Source of the DNA: Arthrobacter crystallopoietes | GTDB taxonomy: Bacteria > Actinomycetota > Actinomycetes > Actinomycetales > Micrococcaceae | Assembly (NCBI RefSeq): GCF_017603825.1 | Contig: NZ_CP072014.1 | Span: 2,852,001-2,916,000 of the forward strand | Direction of reading: 5' to 3' | Length of the DNA: 64,000 nt | Part shown: piece by piece, positions 1-7,824 of the stretch | How the letters are laid out: every line of letters begins with the position of its first letter | Position numbering within the stretch: position 1 is the stretch's first letter | Program-made: the position numbers and the translations under genes | The notes under the pieces: generated by a model | What the model was told of the DNA's origin: nothing | Databases searched by the model: none | What the model saw: only the letters and a program-made list of their open reading frames with translations

Positions 1-2
1 CT

Positions 3-77
3 TGGATTCCCGCCGATCTTCCGATCATCACGGCTGTACTGGAGACGGTGGAACAGGTAGACACCGCCCGATCCTGA
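3..77 (+). CDS. possible 3' end of a truncated upstream gene
   Basis: Reading frame 3 is open from the window edge to a TGA at 75-77 and gives about 24 residues (WIPADLPIITAVLETVEQVD then TARS). The amphipathic, helix-like composition resembles the C-terminus of a globular protein more than the other two frames do, but the piece is too short to name. The other forward frames also end within about 90 bases, so the assignment rests on composition only. Confidence 0.3.
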   Translation, partial: WIPADLPIITAVLETVEQVDTARS

Positions 78-111
78 ACGGATGAATACGCCGATCCTGA
101 ACGGATGAATA
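68..111. repeat. 21-bp tandem direct repeat, 23-bp period
   Basis: The same 21 bases occur at 68-88 and 91-111. Each copy contains the interrupted palindrome ATCC-TGAAC-GGAT. The first copy overlaps the stop codon of the possible upstream gene. It could be an operator pair or a local duplication; nothing in the sequence decides. Confidence 0.6.
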
Positions 112-124
112 TGGTGGACTGAAC

Positions 125-172
125 GAAGAAGCCGGGAGAAATGCCGGAGCCAGGATCTGGGCGGGCTTCTTC
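125..172. terminator. hairpin between convergent genes
   Basis: GAAGAAGCC (125-133) is perfectly complementary to GGCTTCTTC (164-172) across a 30-base loop. It lies between the possible forward gene ending at 77 and the reverse gene ending at 240, so it could stop transcription from both sides. There is no T tract and the loop is long, so the call is weak. Confidence 0.3.
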
Positions 173-239
173 CTGTTCGTGCTGCTGACTGAGCCACCAC
201 GGACTTTGCCTCGACGACTGCCGGCAGGGTGCCAGACGC

Positions 240-1301
240 TCAGAAAAGCGTGGGCTCCAAAGCAGGCGATGCCTCCGGGGTTGTATGTCCAGGGGCCGGA
301 GCCTGCCCCTCGGCTGCCGGAACGGCCGTGCGGACGCGCAGATGGGCGGCGCCGCCGGATAGCGAGTAGCGGGTTTTGAGCTTTGCTACCCGTCCTGCCA
401 GCCACTGGCGGTAGTCCTTGGAGGCGTAGGTGCCGCCGTTGTAAAGTCCGTGGTACCTGCCCACAAGCTCCGGGTATTCCCTGCCCAGCCACCGCAGGTA
501 CCACTCCCGCGCACCTGGGCGCAGGTGCAGGGCGCCCGCTGTGACGCCAGACGCTCCGGCAGCAGCCAGCTGGGAGAACAAGCGGTCCAAATGCTCGTCC
601 CCGTCCGTAAGCCACGGCAGGATCGGCATGGCCATGACGTTGCAATTAAAGCCCGCGTCCGCAACCGCCTTGATGAGGTCCAGCCGGGCCTTGGGCGTGG
701 GTGTCCCGGGCTCGACCTGCTGCTGAAGCCGCGCATCCGCAAAAGCAAGAGACACGCCGATTCCGATGTCCACACTTTCGGCGGCCTTGGCCAGGAGCGG
801 CAGGTCCCGCTTCAGCAAGGGCCCCTTGGTGAGGATGGAGAACGACGTTCCGGAGTCGGCAAGAGCTTCGATGATGCCGGGCATAAGTTTGTAGCGGCCC
901 TCGGCACGCATGTAGGGGTCCGAGTTTGTTCCCAGCGCAACTGGTTGCCGTTTCCACGATGGCCGGGCCAGTTCGCGGCGAAGCACTTCGACGATGTTTG
1001 TCTTGACAATGATCTGGGTGTCAAAGTCCCGCCCGGCATCCAGATCCAAATATTCATGGGTCTTGCGCGCAAAGCAGTAGGTGCATTGGTGCAGGCAGCC
1101 GCGGGTGGGATTGATGGTCCACTCGAACGGCATGGCCGACTGCGTAGGAACTTTGCTGAGCGCAGACTTGCAGACAATTTCGTGGAAGGTGACTCCGCTG
1201 AACTCGGGGGTTTGCGTGGAGCGCACCAGGCCTGCCATCTTCGCAAGGCCCGGCAACGCCAGATCATCAACAGAATCCAAAGCTTGCCCGTCCCAACGCA
1301 T
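240..1301 (-). CDS. Rv2578c-family radical SAM protein (spore photoproduct lyase-like)
   Basis: A 353-residue protein with the radical SAM cluster motif CLHQCTYC (Cys69, Cys73, Cys76), which binds the 4Fe-4S cluster that cleaves S-adenosylmethionine. Conserved surrounding stretches (CKSALSKVP, ARKTHEYLD, ALGTNSDPYMRAEGRY, ILTKGPLL) match the actinobacterial Rv2578c family, distantly related to spore photoproduct lyase; the true substrate of the family is not established. The start is placed at 1301 because family members begin MRW; an in-frame ATG at 1337 would add 12 residues, and neither start has a clear ribosome binding site. The protein ends EPTLF, which resembles a sliding-clamp-binding pentapeptide. 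The gene runs in the same direction as, and 54 bases after, the HExxH gene. Confidence 0.85.
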   Translation of the reverse strand: MRWDGQALDSVDDLALPGLAKMAGLVRSTQTPEFSGVTFHEIVCKSALSKVPTQSAMPFEWTINPTRGCLHQCTYCFARKTHEYLDLDAGRDFDTQIIVKTNIVEVLRRELARPSWKRQPVALGTNSDPYMRAEGRYKLMPGIIEALADSGTSFSILTKGPLLKRDLPLLAKAAESVDIGIGVSLAFADARLQQQVEPGTPTPKARLDLIKAVADAGFNCNVMAMPILPWLTDGDEHLDRLFSQLAAAGASGVTAGALHLRPGAREWYLRWLGREYPELVGRYHGLYNGGTYASKDYRQWLAGRVAKLKTRYSLSGGAAHLRVRTAVPAAEGQAPAPGHTTPEASPALEPTLF

Positions 1302-1355
1302 AAGACAATTCGAACACACGTTCGAGGTCTTCGGCAAGGGCTGCGCAGGTTCAGA

Positions 1356-1784
1356 CTAGTTCTTCGTGCGTCGGCGCCGCACGGGACGCTCACAATAGCC
1401 CCCTTCGCGCAGGCCTGCCCACCGTTCGAAGATGTTGCGCGAGGCGAGATCGCCGGTTCGCAGCAGCGACCAGAGCGCGGCCACGCCATACAGCGGCAGG
1501 AAAGGCAGTCCCAAGCAGCAGGCGTACTGGGTGCTGTGGCGTGCCTCGTGACCCATCAGGACGGAATTGGCGGCCAGATGCGCGGCGGTCGGGCGGAGCA
1601 GTACCACGTTTCCCAGCGTGAAGGCCGATGCTTTGGGCACCGGCCAGGTGTAACCCTGCGCAACAAGCAGGCCGCGGGGCCCGGGCTGGAGGGAACATCC
1701 CGCCGCCTTCGCTACGGCGAGTCCCACCAGGGTGGAGAGATTGATCAGGTTCAGGTAGCGGCGCAGGCGCTCACCGGCGGTCAT
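1356..1784 (-). CDS. small HExxH-motif protein, conserved hypothetical
   Basis: A 142-residue basic protein I cannot name. It carries GHEARH (HExxH at residues 79-83), a zinc-metalloprotease-like motif, followed by a hydrophobic stretch (residues about 88-105) and a conserved-looking tail (NIFERWAG, GGY). No third zinc ligand is obvious, so peptidase activity is only a possibility. The ATG at 1784 is preferred because the extra upstream sequence in the open frame (to 1892) is Cys/Arg/Ser-rich and unlike protein; no good ribosome binding site precedes either start. It is divergent from pheS, with about 230 bases between them. Confidence 0.6.
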   Translation of the reverse strand: MTAGERLRRYLNLINLSTLVGLAVAKAAGCSLQPGPRGLLVAQGYTWPVPKASAFTLGNVVLLRPTAAHLAANSVLMGHEARHSTQYACCLGLPFLPLYGVAALWSLLRTGDLASRNIFERWAGLREGGYCERPVRRRRTKN

Positions 1785-1892
1785 GCCAACATCATAGGTT
1801 CTGCAGGTGCGGCGCCTCCCGGAGGGCGTGTCCGTCGATGGGCAGCAACTGGCGTCCGCTCCCACGATGTCGGAGGTGTCGGCACTGTCCAC

Positions 1893-1898
1893 TAGACT
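1893..1898 (+). promoter_or_regulatory. possible -10 element for pheST
   Basis: TAGACT at 1893-1898 is the typical actinobacterial -10 hexamer (TAnnnT). It would give a leader of about 115 bases before pheS. No convincing -35 is visible. I looked in the leader for a T-box specifier or a phenylalanine-rich leader peptide and found neither. Confidence 0.4.
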
Positions 1899-2017
1899 GT
1901 TTGTGCTGAGACATGACCGATGTGCCGGGCACCTGAAGCGCTGCCATAGCGTATTCGAGGCACCTGTTCATGAGCCGAAGACACACCTGCATACAGAATC
2001 AATAGGTAAGAACATAC

Positions 2018-3097
2018 ATGTCTGAAACCACACTGGGGACTGAGACCCCGCAGGCCGCCGCGGCGCCGCATCCGCTGGACGAGGCAGCCATTGGCGCCGC
2101 CGTCGAGCAGGCGCTGGCCGCGATTGCCGCTGCCGCCAACCTTGAAGAACTGAAGGCCGCCCGCATTGCCCACACCGGTGAGAAGTCGCCGCTGAGCCTG
2201 GCCAACCGCGAGATCGGCAAGCTCGCCAAGGAAGAAAAGGCTGCGGCCGGCAAGCTTGTGGGCCCGGCGCGAGGACGGCTGAATAAGGCGCTGACTACCC
2301 GTACCGAGGAGCTCGAGGCGGAGCGGGATGCGCAGATCCTCGTGGATGAGGCCGTGGACGTTACGGCTGCCCCGCGCCGTCGTCGTGCTGGTGCCAGGCA
2401 CCCGCTGTCCATTCTGCAGGAACGCGTGAGCGACATCTTCGTCGGCATGGGCTGGGAAATCGCCGAAGGTCCCGAGGTGGAGTCCGAGTGGTTCAATTTC
2501 GACGCGCTGAACTTCAAGCCGGACCACCCCGCGCGGGAGATGCAGGACACCTTCTTCGTGGAGCCGCCGGAAGCCCACCTGCTGATGCGTACGCATACTT
2601 CGCCGGTCCAGGTGCGGTCCATGCTGGAGCGCGAGGTGCCGATTTACGTGCTCTGCCCGGGCAAGGTGTTCCGCACCGACGAACTGGACGCCACCCATAC
2701 ACCCGTGTTCCACCAGTTCGAAGGCCTGGCCATCGACAAGGGCCTGAGCATGGCTGACCTGCGCGGGACGCTGGAGCACTTCGCCCGGCAGATGTTCGGC
2801 GCCGACGCCAGCATCCGGCTGCGTCCGAACTTCTTCCCCTTCACCGAGCCTTCCGCGGAGCTGGACATCTGGCATCCGGGTGCCAAGGGCGGCCCGCAGT
2901 GGATCGAGTGGGGCGGCTGCGGCATGGTGCACCCCAACGTGCTGCGTGCTGCCGGAATCGATCCCGAGGTCTATTCGGGCTTCGCCTTCGGCATGGGCAT
3001 CGAGCGCACGCTGATGTTCCGCAACGAAGTCGGCGACATGCACGACATGATTGAAGGCGATGTACGGTTCAGCGAACACTTCGGGATGGAGATCTAA
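2018..3097 (+). CDS. pheS: phenylalanine-tRNA ligase, alpha subunit
   Basis: Catalytic subunit of the alpha2-beta2 cytoplasmic synthetase that charges tRNA-Phe with phenylalanine using ATP. The 359 residues begin with a coiled-coil arm (about 25-110), followed by the class II aminoacylation core: motif 2 [19 protein letters not shown] (218-236), and motif 3 [13 protein letters not shown] near the C-terminus. Length is normal for the family. The start is an ATG preceded by AGGTAAG. pheT begins three bases after the stop, so the two subunits are cotranslated from one mRNA, matching the order found in most bacteria. Confidence 0.97.
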   Translation: MSETTLGTETPQAAAAPHPLDEAAIGAAVEQALAAIAAAANLEELKAARIAHTGEKSPLSLANREIGKLAKEEKAAAGKLVGPARGRLNKALTTRTEELEAERDAQILVDEAVDVTAAPRRRRAGARHPLSILQERVSDIFVGMGWEIAEGPEVESEWFNFDALNFKPDHPAREMQDTFFVEPPEAHLLMRTHTSPVQVRSMLEREVPIYVLCPGKVFRTDELDATHTPVFHQFEGLAIDKGLSMADLRGTLEHFARQMFGADASIRLRPNFFPFTEPSAELDIWHPGAKGGPQWIEWGGCGMVHPNVLRAAGIDPEVYSGFAFGMGIERTLMFRNEVGDMHDMIEGDVRFSEHFGMEI

Positions 3098-3100
3098 GTA

Positions 3101-5644
3101 ATGCGTATCCCACTTTCCTGGTTGCGCGAGTATGCCCAGGTACCGGCGGAAGCAACCGCTGAAGACGTCATGGCCGAACTGGTCAAGGTTGGTCTCGAAG
3201 AGGAGGACGTTCACCGTCCGCTCGACGAACTGAAGGGCCCGGTAGTCGTCGGGCAGGTGCTCTCGGCCGAAAAGGAACCGCAGTCCAACGGCAAGACCAT
3301 CAACTGGTGCCAGGTCCGGGTGGTGCCGGAGGGCCAGGAGCAGACCCTGACCGGAGACGGCATCGACCCCTCCGGGGTGCAGGGCGTTGTCTGCGGCGCG
3401 CACAACTTCGAGCCGGGGGACAAGGTTGTCGTCACCCTGCCCGGCGCCGTGCTGCCCGGTGACTTCAGGATCACCCCGCGCAAGACCTATGGCCACGTTT
3501 CCGCCGGCATGATCGCTTCCGTGCGGGAGCTCGGCATCGGTGATGACCATGACGGCATCCTCGTGCTCGGGACCCTGGGCCTGGATCCCGAAATTGGGGC
3601 GGACGCCCTCGAGGTGCTCAGCCTCTACGACGAGGCTGCCGAGATCAACGTGACCCCGGACCGCAGCTACTGCTTCTCCATTCGTGGCGTGGCCCGCGAA
3701 TTCGCCCATGCTACGGGTACCGGGTTCAAGGATCCGGCCGCCGCCGTCGTCGTCGATCCTTCCACCGGCCCCGGCTACCCTGTCCGGCTCGAAGACCAGG
3801 CACCCATTTACGGCAAGCCCGGCTGCGACAGGTTTGTCGCCCGCACGGTGCGCGGCGTGGACCCCACCCGGCCGACGCCGACCTGGATGGCTTCGCGACT
3901 GCGCCTGGCCGGGATCCGTTCCATCTCGCTCGTGGTGGACATTTCCAACTACGTCATGCTCGAGCTGGGCCAGCCGCTGCACTTCTACGATCTGGACCGG
4001 CTCCAGGGCGACATTGTGGTGCGCCGCGCCAACGCGGGGGAGACGCTGCGGACGCTGGACGACAAGGTGCGCAAGCTGGATCCCGAGGACCTGCTGATCA
4101 CCGACGATTCCGGTGCAATCGGCATTGCCGGTGTAATGGGCGGGGCAGCCACCGAGGTCTCGGACAGCACGGTCAATGTGCTCATCGAAGCGGCTCATTT
4201 CGAAGAGGTCAGCATTGCCCGCTCCCGCCGCCGCCACAAGCTGCCCTCCGAGGCGTCCAAGCGCTTCGAGCGGGGCGTGGACTGGCAGGTGGCCGACGAG
4301 GCCGCGCAGCGCGCCGTGGACCTGCTGACCGAGCTGGCCGGCGGTACCGCGGACACCACGGTGACCGACGCCGGGCAGGAACCGGCCGCCGTTGTTATTG
4401 ATCTGCCGGCGGGCTTTGCGGCCGAAAGGATCGGCATCGACTTCACCGAGGAACAGATCACCGTGGCGCTTACGGACCTCGGCGCGGATGTTGAAAAGTA
4501 CGACGGCGGGTACAGGGTTACGGCGCCGAGCTGGCGTCAGGATCTGGAGATCAAGGAAGACCTGGCTGAGGAGATCGCCCGCCTGGTCGGCTATGACAAC
4601 ATCCCGGCGACCCTGCCGGTGGCGCCTCCCGGGCGCGGCCTGACGCGCGTGCAGCAGCAGCGCCGGCGCGTCATGCAGGCGCTCGCGGACGCGGGTCTGA
4701 CCGAGGTGCTTTCGTACCCGTTTGTCACCAAGGCCGCCAATGACACCTTCGGTGCCGCGGCGGACGGCGAGGAACGCAGCGCGCTCAAGCTGGCCAATCC
4801 GCTCAGCGATGAACACGGCTATCTGCGCACCTCCGTGCTGCCGGGGCTGCTGGAAACGGCGCGCCGGAACCACTCCCGCGGCTTCCGTGACCTGGCCCTG
4901 TACGAGGCCGGGCTCGTCTTCCTGCCCAACGGCCGCCTCGGCTCGGCGGAGATCCCGCCGCTGGGCGTGCGGCCCCCGGAGGAGGTGCTGGACGAACTGT
5001 ATGCGGGCATTCCCGAGCAGCCGCTGCACCTTGCGGCTGTCTTCATGGGCCACGATTCGCCCGCCGGCGCCAACCACACCCCGCGTCCCTGGGATTGGGC
5101 GGACGCGCTGGATGCAGCGCGGCTGGTGGGTGACGTGCTCGGCGTCGAACTGGTAGTGGAGCAAGGTTCGCACCAGGCCTTCCACCCGGGCCGTACGGCG
5201 AGGATTTCGCTGCGCAACGGCCAGAGCGTGGGCTACGCGGGCGAACTGCACCCGAAGTTGCTCGCCGCGCAGGACCTGCCCGAACGCACTGTAGCGCTGG
5301 AGCTGAACGCGGACGCGCTCTTCGATGCAGCCCCGGACGTTATCGTCGCCAAGCACCTTTCCACCTACCCGGTGGCCACGCAGGATGTGGCGCTGGTGGT
5401 GGATGCGGACACGGCCGCGGAGGCAGTCCGGGAGACCCTGCGCGAGGGCGCCGGCGAACTGCTGGAGGACATCGCGCTCTTCGACGTGTACGCCGGCACA
5501 GGCATTGAAGACGGCAAGAAGTCCTTGGCCTTCGGGCTGCGCTTCCGCGCCGATGACCGCACGCTGACGGCCGATGAGGCCTCGGAGGCCCGGGCCGCCG
5601 CGGTGGCTCTGGCCGCCGAACGGTTCGGCGCCGTCCAGCGTTAA
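3101..5644 (+). CDS. pheT: phenylalanine-tRNA ligase, beta subunit
   Basis: The 847-residue beta subunit supplies tRNA recognition and editing of mischarged Tyr-tRNA-Phe. Domains in order: N-terminal arm and OB-fold tRNA-binding domain (about 40-155, GPVVVGQVL), B3/B4 editing domain (roughly 225-400, with RRRHKLPSEASKRFERGVD), B5 domain, a catalytic-like core without the active site, and a C-terminal FDX-ACB anticodon-binding domain (about 755-847, STYPVATQDVALVVD). Length is normal. It is the last gene of the pheST operon: a 14-bp perfect hairpin follows 18 bases after the stop. Confidence 0.97.
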   Translation: MRIPLSWLREYAQVPAEATAEDVMAELVKVGLEEEDVHRPLDELKGPVVVGQVLSAEKEPQSNGKTINWCQVRVVPEGQEQTLTGDGIDPSGVQGVVCGAHNFEPGDKVVVTLPGAVLPGDFRITPRKTYGHVSAGMIASVRELGIGDDHDGILVLGTLGLDPEIGADALEVLSLYDEAAEINVTPDRSYCFSIRGVAREFAHATGTGFKDPAAAVVVDPSTGPGYPVRLEDQAPIYGKPGCDRFVARTVRGVDPTRPTPTWMASRLRLAGIRSISLVVDISNYVMLELGQPLHFYDLDRLQGDIVVRRANAGETLRTLDDKVRKLDPEDLLITDDSGAIGIAGVMGGAATEVSDSTVNVLIEAAHFEEVSIARSRRRHKLPSEASKRFERGVDWQVADEAAQRAVDLLTELAGGTADTTVTDAGQEPAAVVIDLPAGFAAERIGIDFTEEQITVALTDLGADVEKYDGGYRVTAPSWRQDLEIKEDLAEEIARLVGYDNIPATLPVAPPGRGLTRVQQQRRRVMQALADAGLTEVLSYPFVTKAANDTFGAAADGEERSALKLANPLSDEHGYLRTSVLPGLLETARRNHSRGFRDLALYEAGLVFLPNGRLGSAEIPPLGVRPPEEVLDELYAGIPEQPLHLAAVFMGHDSPAGANHTPRPWDWADALDAARLVGDVLGVELVVEQGSHQAFHPGRTARISLRNGQSVGYAGELHPKLLAAQDLPERTVALELNADALFDAAPDVIVAKHLSTYPVATQDVALVVDADTAAEAVRETLREGAGELLEDIALFDVYAGTGIEDGKKSLAFGLRFRADDRTLTADEASEARAAAVALAAERFGAVQR

Positions 5645-5662
5645 GCAAAGAGCGAACTGAAC

Positions 5663-5702
5663 AACGACGGCGGGGCGCGCCTTGGTAGGCCCCGCCGTCG
5701 TT
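5663..5702 (+). terminator. pheST terminator hairpin
   Basis: AACGACGGCGGGGC (5663-5676) and GCCCCGCCGTCGTT (5689-5702) form a perfect 14-bp stem with a 12-base loop. There is no T tract after it, typical of GC-rich actinobacterial hairpin terminators. Confidence 0.85.
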
Positions 5703-5723
5703 GGCGGTCTTGGAGGTAAGTGT

Positions 5724-6446
5724 ATGAGGGGTGAGGTCATCCTGCGGCTGGTCCGCCTGGCCGATTCCGGTTCCGGCATGTCCAGCCGCGGCTTCCGCCG
5801 GGGTGCCATCCGCAACCTGTCGCGTGACGCAGTGCGTCGCCTGGCCGCGGATGAGCTCGACGTCGAAACCGAACGTGTGCAGTTGGCGTTCGACTGCCGG
5901 GACTGCCTGCGCGGCAACGATGGAAGCCATGGCCAGCCGTACCTGCTGCTGGACGGAAATCCTGCGCCCGTTCGGGTCAGTTACAGCCGCAGCGGGGGCT
6001 GGCTGCTGGCCGCGCTGTCCTTCCGGCCGGTGCTCCTGGGTGTGGACCTGGAGGACACCGGATCGGCGGCCTTCGGCGAGGCCGACAACATCGACGCCGT
6101 GATGCTCACCCACGACGAACGCGCCCTGCTCGCCCGGGCTGTTGACCGCCGGCGCCTCCGCGCACAGCTCTGGACACGGAAGGAAGCCGTGCTGAAATCC
6201 ACCGGCCACGGCCTGCGCCTTGCCCCCGATGAGGTAGGGGTGGCGGATGCGGAAGGAAGCGCACTGCTGACCATCTGGCCCGGTTCCGCCGGGGAACGGC
6301 CGGGCGTGCAACTCGTGGACCTGCAGCTCACCCCGGCCATGGCCGACGGGACGGCCGTCCCGTCAACGCTGACCGCGGCTCTCGCCATCGGCGGTTCGGC
6401 CGACCCGGGTGTTATTTTCCGGGAAACTCTGGCAGTGCCGCGCTGA
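5724..6446 (+). CDS. 4'-phosphopantetheinyl transferase superfamily protein
   Basis: A Sfp-type enzyme of 240 residues that would move the phosphopantetheine arm of coenzyme A to a carrier-protein serine. Family signatures are visible: substrate-binding VSYSRSGGW, magnesium-binding GVDLED, and the W-x-x-KEA-x-x-K helix LWTRKEAVLKSTGHGLRL. The ATG at 5724 is chosen because GGAGG sits at 5712-5716; 14 upstream residues in the open frame are discarded. Its natural partner is probably the carrier domain (Ser546) of the large synthetase at 7821-11726, the only carrier protein recognised nearby. The last 35 bases overlap the convergent peptidase gene tail-to-tail, so the two cannot share an intervening terminator. 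Confidence 0.88.
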   Translation: MRGEVILRLVRLADSGSGMSSRGFRRGAIRNLSRDAVRRLAADELDVETERVQLAFDCRDCLRGNDGSHGQPYLLLDGNPAPVRVSYSRSGGWLLAALSFRPVLLGVDLEDTGSAAFGEADNIDAVMLTHDERALLARAVDRRRLRAQLWTRKEAVLKSTGHGLRLAPDEVGVADAEGSALLTIWPGSAGERPGVQLVDLQLTPAMADGTAVPSTLTAALAIGGSADPGVIFRETLAVPR

Positions 6447-7824
6447 CCAGCCATGGCTCCAGGAGCGTGGCGGCGGAAAAGTCCGGCCGCCCCGCTTCCG
6501 AGTCAGCGAGCTCGATGAACTGGCTTGTTGAGACGGATCCGTGCCGGTAGTCGGCGCACCAGCGGCGCAGAATGCGGAAAAACGGCTCGTCGCCGAGCGC
6601 GGTCCGCAGGGCGTGCAGGGCCAGGGCACCGCGTTTGTAGACCCGGTCATCGAACATCAGCTGCGGACCCGGATCGCCCACGGTGATGTCCTGTTTGAGC
6701 GCTGCGAGCATTTGCCAGGCGGCTTTGGCACGGCCGGCGGCAGGCAGGGAGCCGGAGGCCTCGGACCAGATCCACTCGGAATAGCACGCGAAGCCTTCGT
6801 GCAGCCAGATATCTTTCCAGCTTGCTGCCGTCAACGAATTGCCGAACCACTGGTGCGAGAGCTCATGCGCGATCAGGCGCTGCGCCTCCCACCCGTTGTC
6901 CAGGTGGTTGCGGCCGATGATGGACAGCGACTGGGCCTCCAACGGGATTTCCAGTTCGTCCTCGGCCACCACTACGGTGTACCGGTCAAAGGGGTACGGG
7001 CCGAAAGACCGGACGAATACTGCCATCATGTCTTCCTGCCGGGACAGGGCCGCGACGGCGTCCGTGAGCAGCGGTGCAGGCGCTGCGACCAGCTGGGCCG
7101 CGACGGCATCGCCCTCCGGGCCGGCTGGCCCCGGAGGCACAAGATCCTGCAGGACGTACCGGCCTATCTGGAGCGTGGCCAGATAGGTTGCCATGGGTTC
7201 GCGCATTTCATAAACCCAGGTTTCCCGGGAGGCCTTTTTATGGTGGCCTACCAGTTCGCCGTTGGCCACAGCGCGGTAGCCGGCGTCCGTGGTTGTGCTG
7301 ATGCGGAAGGTAGCTTTCTGGCTGGGGTGGTCGTTGCAAGGGAACCACGAGGAGGCGCCGTCGGGCTGCCCGGCGACCAACACGCCGTCGGTGAGTTCCT
7401 CCCACCCCACCTCGCCCCAATCGCCGTTAATCGGTGCGGGAGTGCCTTCGTAGCGGATATCCAGTACCAGCCGGGTCTCTGCGGGCAGCGGTTCCTTCAG
7501 TGCGAGAACCAGTTTGCCGTTGCGCTGCGACGTTTTCCTGGGGCGTTGCCCGTTGACCTGGACGCGGCTGGCCTGCAGCCCGGTCAGGTCCAGTTCCAGC
7601 CGGCTGGTGTCCCTGAGCGTGCGTCCGGTGAGCACGGCGCGTCCGGCCAGCCGGTTGGACGCCAGCTTGCACTCCAGGTCAAGGTCATAGTGCGTGACGA
7701 GCAGGTCGCCGGTGCCGCGGCCCGGAAGATAGGGATCCGGCAGCGGCGCAGACACAGCTGCCGGCAATGCAGCGGCAGGACCATCGGCTGAGGCATCGGC
7801 GGGACTTGATGATAGGCAGGTCAT
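6412..7824 (-). CDS. M1-family zinc aminopeptidase
   Basis: A 470-residue gluzincin peptidase. It has HELSHQWFGN with the zinc ligands His320 and His324, catalytic Glu321, and third ligand Glu343 in LHEGFACY, i.e. HExxH-18-E. The aminopeptidase motif usually written GAMEN is replaced by PLEAQ, as in a known bacterial subgroup; the protein is shorter than PepN because it lacks the C-terminal helical domain. No signal peptide or membrane segment is seen. The start is the ATG at 7824, which overlaps the stop of the upstream synthetase as ATGA, so translation is coupled; a TTG at 7842 is the alternative. Zinc aminopeptidases of HExxH type degrade epsilon-poly-lysine in Streptomyces, so I infer that this enzyme may trim or degrade the neighbour's product or protect the cell from it. 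A general peptide-cleaving role is equally possible. Confidence 0.9.
   Translation of the reverse strand: MTCLSSSPADASADGPAAALPAAVSAPLPDPYLPGRGTGDLLVTHYDLDLECKLASNRLAGRAVLTGRTLRDTSRLELDLTGLQASRVQVNGQRPRKTSQRNGKLVLALKEPLPAETRLVLDIRYEGTPAPINGDWGEVGWEELTDGVLVAGQPDGASSWFPCNDHPSQKATFRISTTTDAGYRAVANGELVGHHKKASRETWVYEMREPMATYLATLQIGRYVLQDLVPPGPAGPEGDAVAAQLVAAPAPLLTDAVAALSRQEDMMAVFVRSFGPYPFDRYTVVVAEDELEIPLEAQSLSIIGRNHLDNGWEAQRLIAHELSHQWFGNSLTAASWKDIWLHEGFACYSEWIWSEASGSLPAAGRAKAAWQMLAALKQDITVGDPGPQLMFDDRVYKRGALALHALRTALGDEPFFRILRRWCADYRHGSVSTSQFIELADSEAGRPDFSAATLLEPWLVSAALPEFPGK

Noticed and set aside
1899-2017. T-box or attenuator in the pheS leader
   Set aside because: No specifier loop, no T-box sequence, and the tiny open frames there lack phenylalanine codons.
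1892-5917. A 1341-codon open frame on the reverse strand opposite pheS and pheT
   Set aside because: It is the antisense shadow of two well-supported essential genes in GC-rich DNA; its translation is Arg/Gly/His/Val-rich with no domain.
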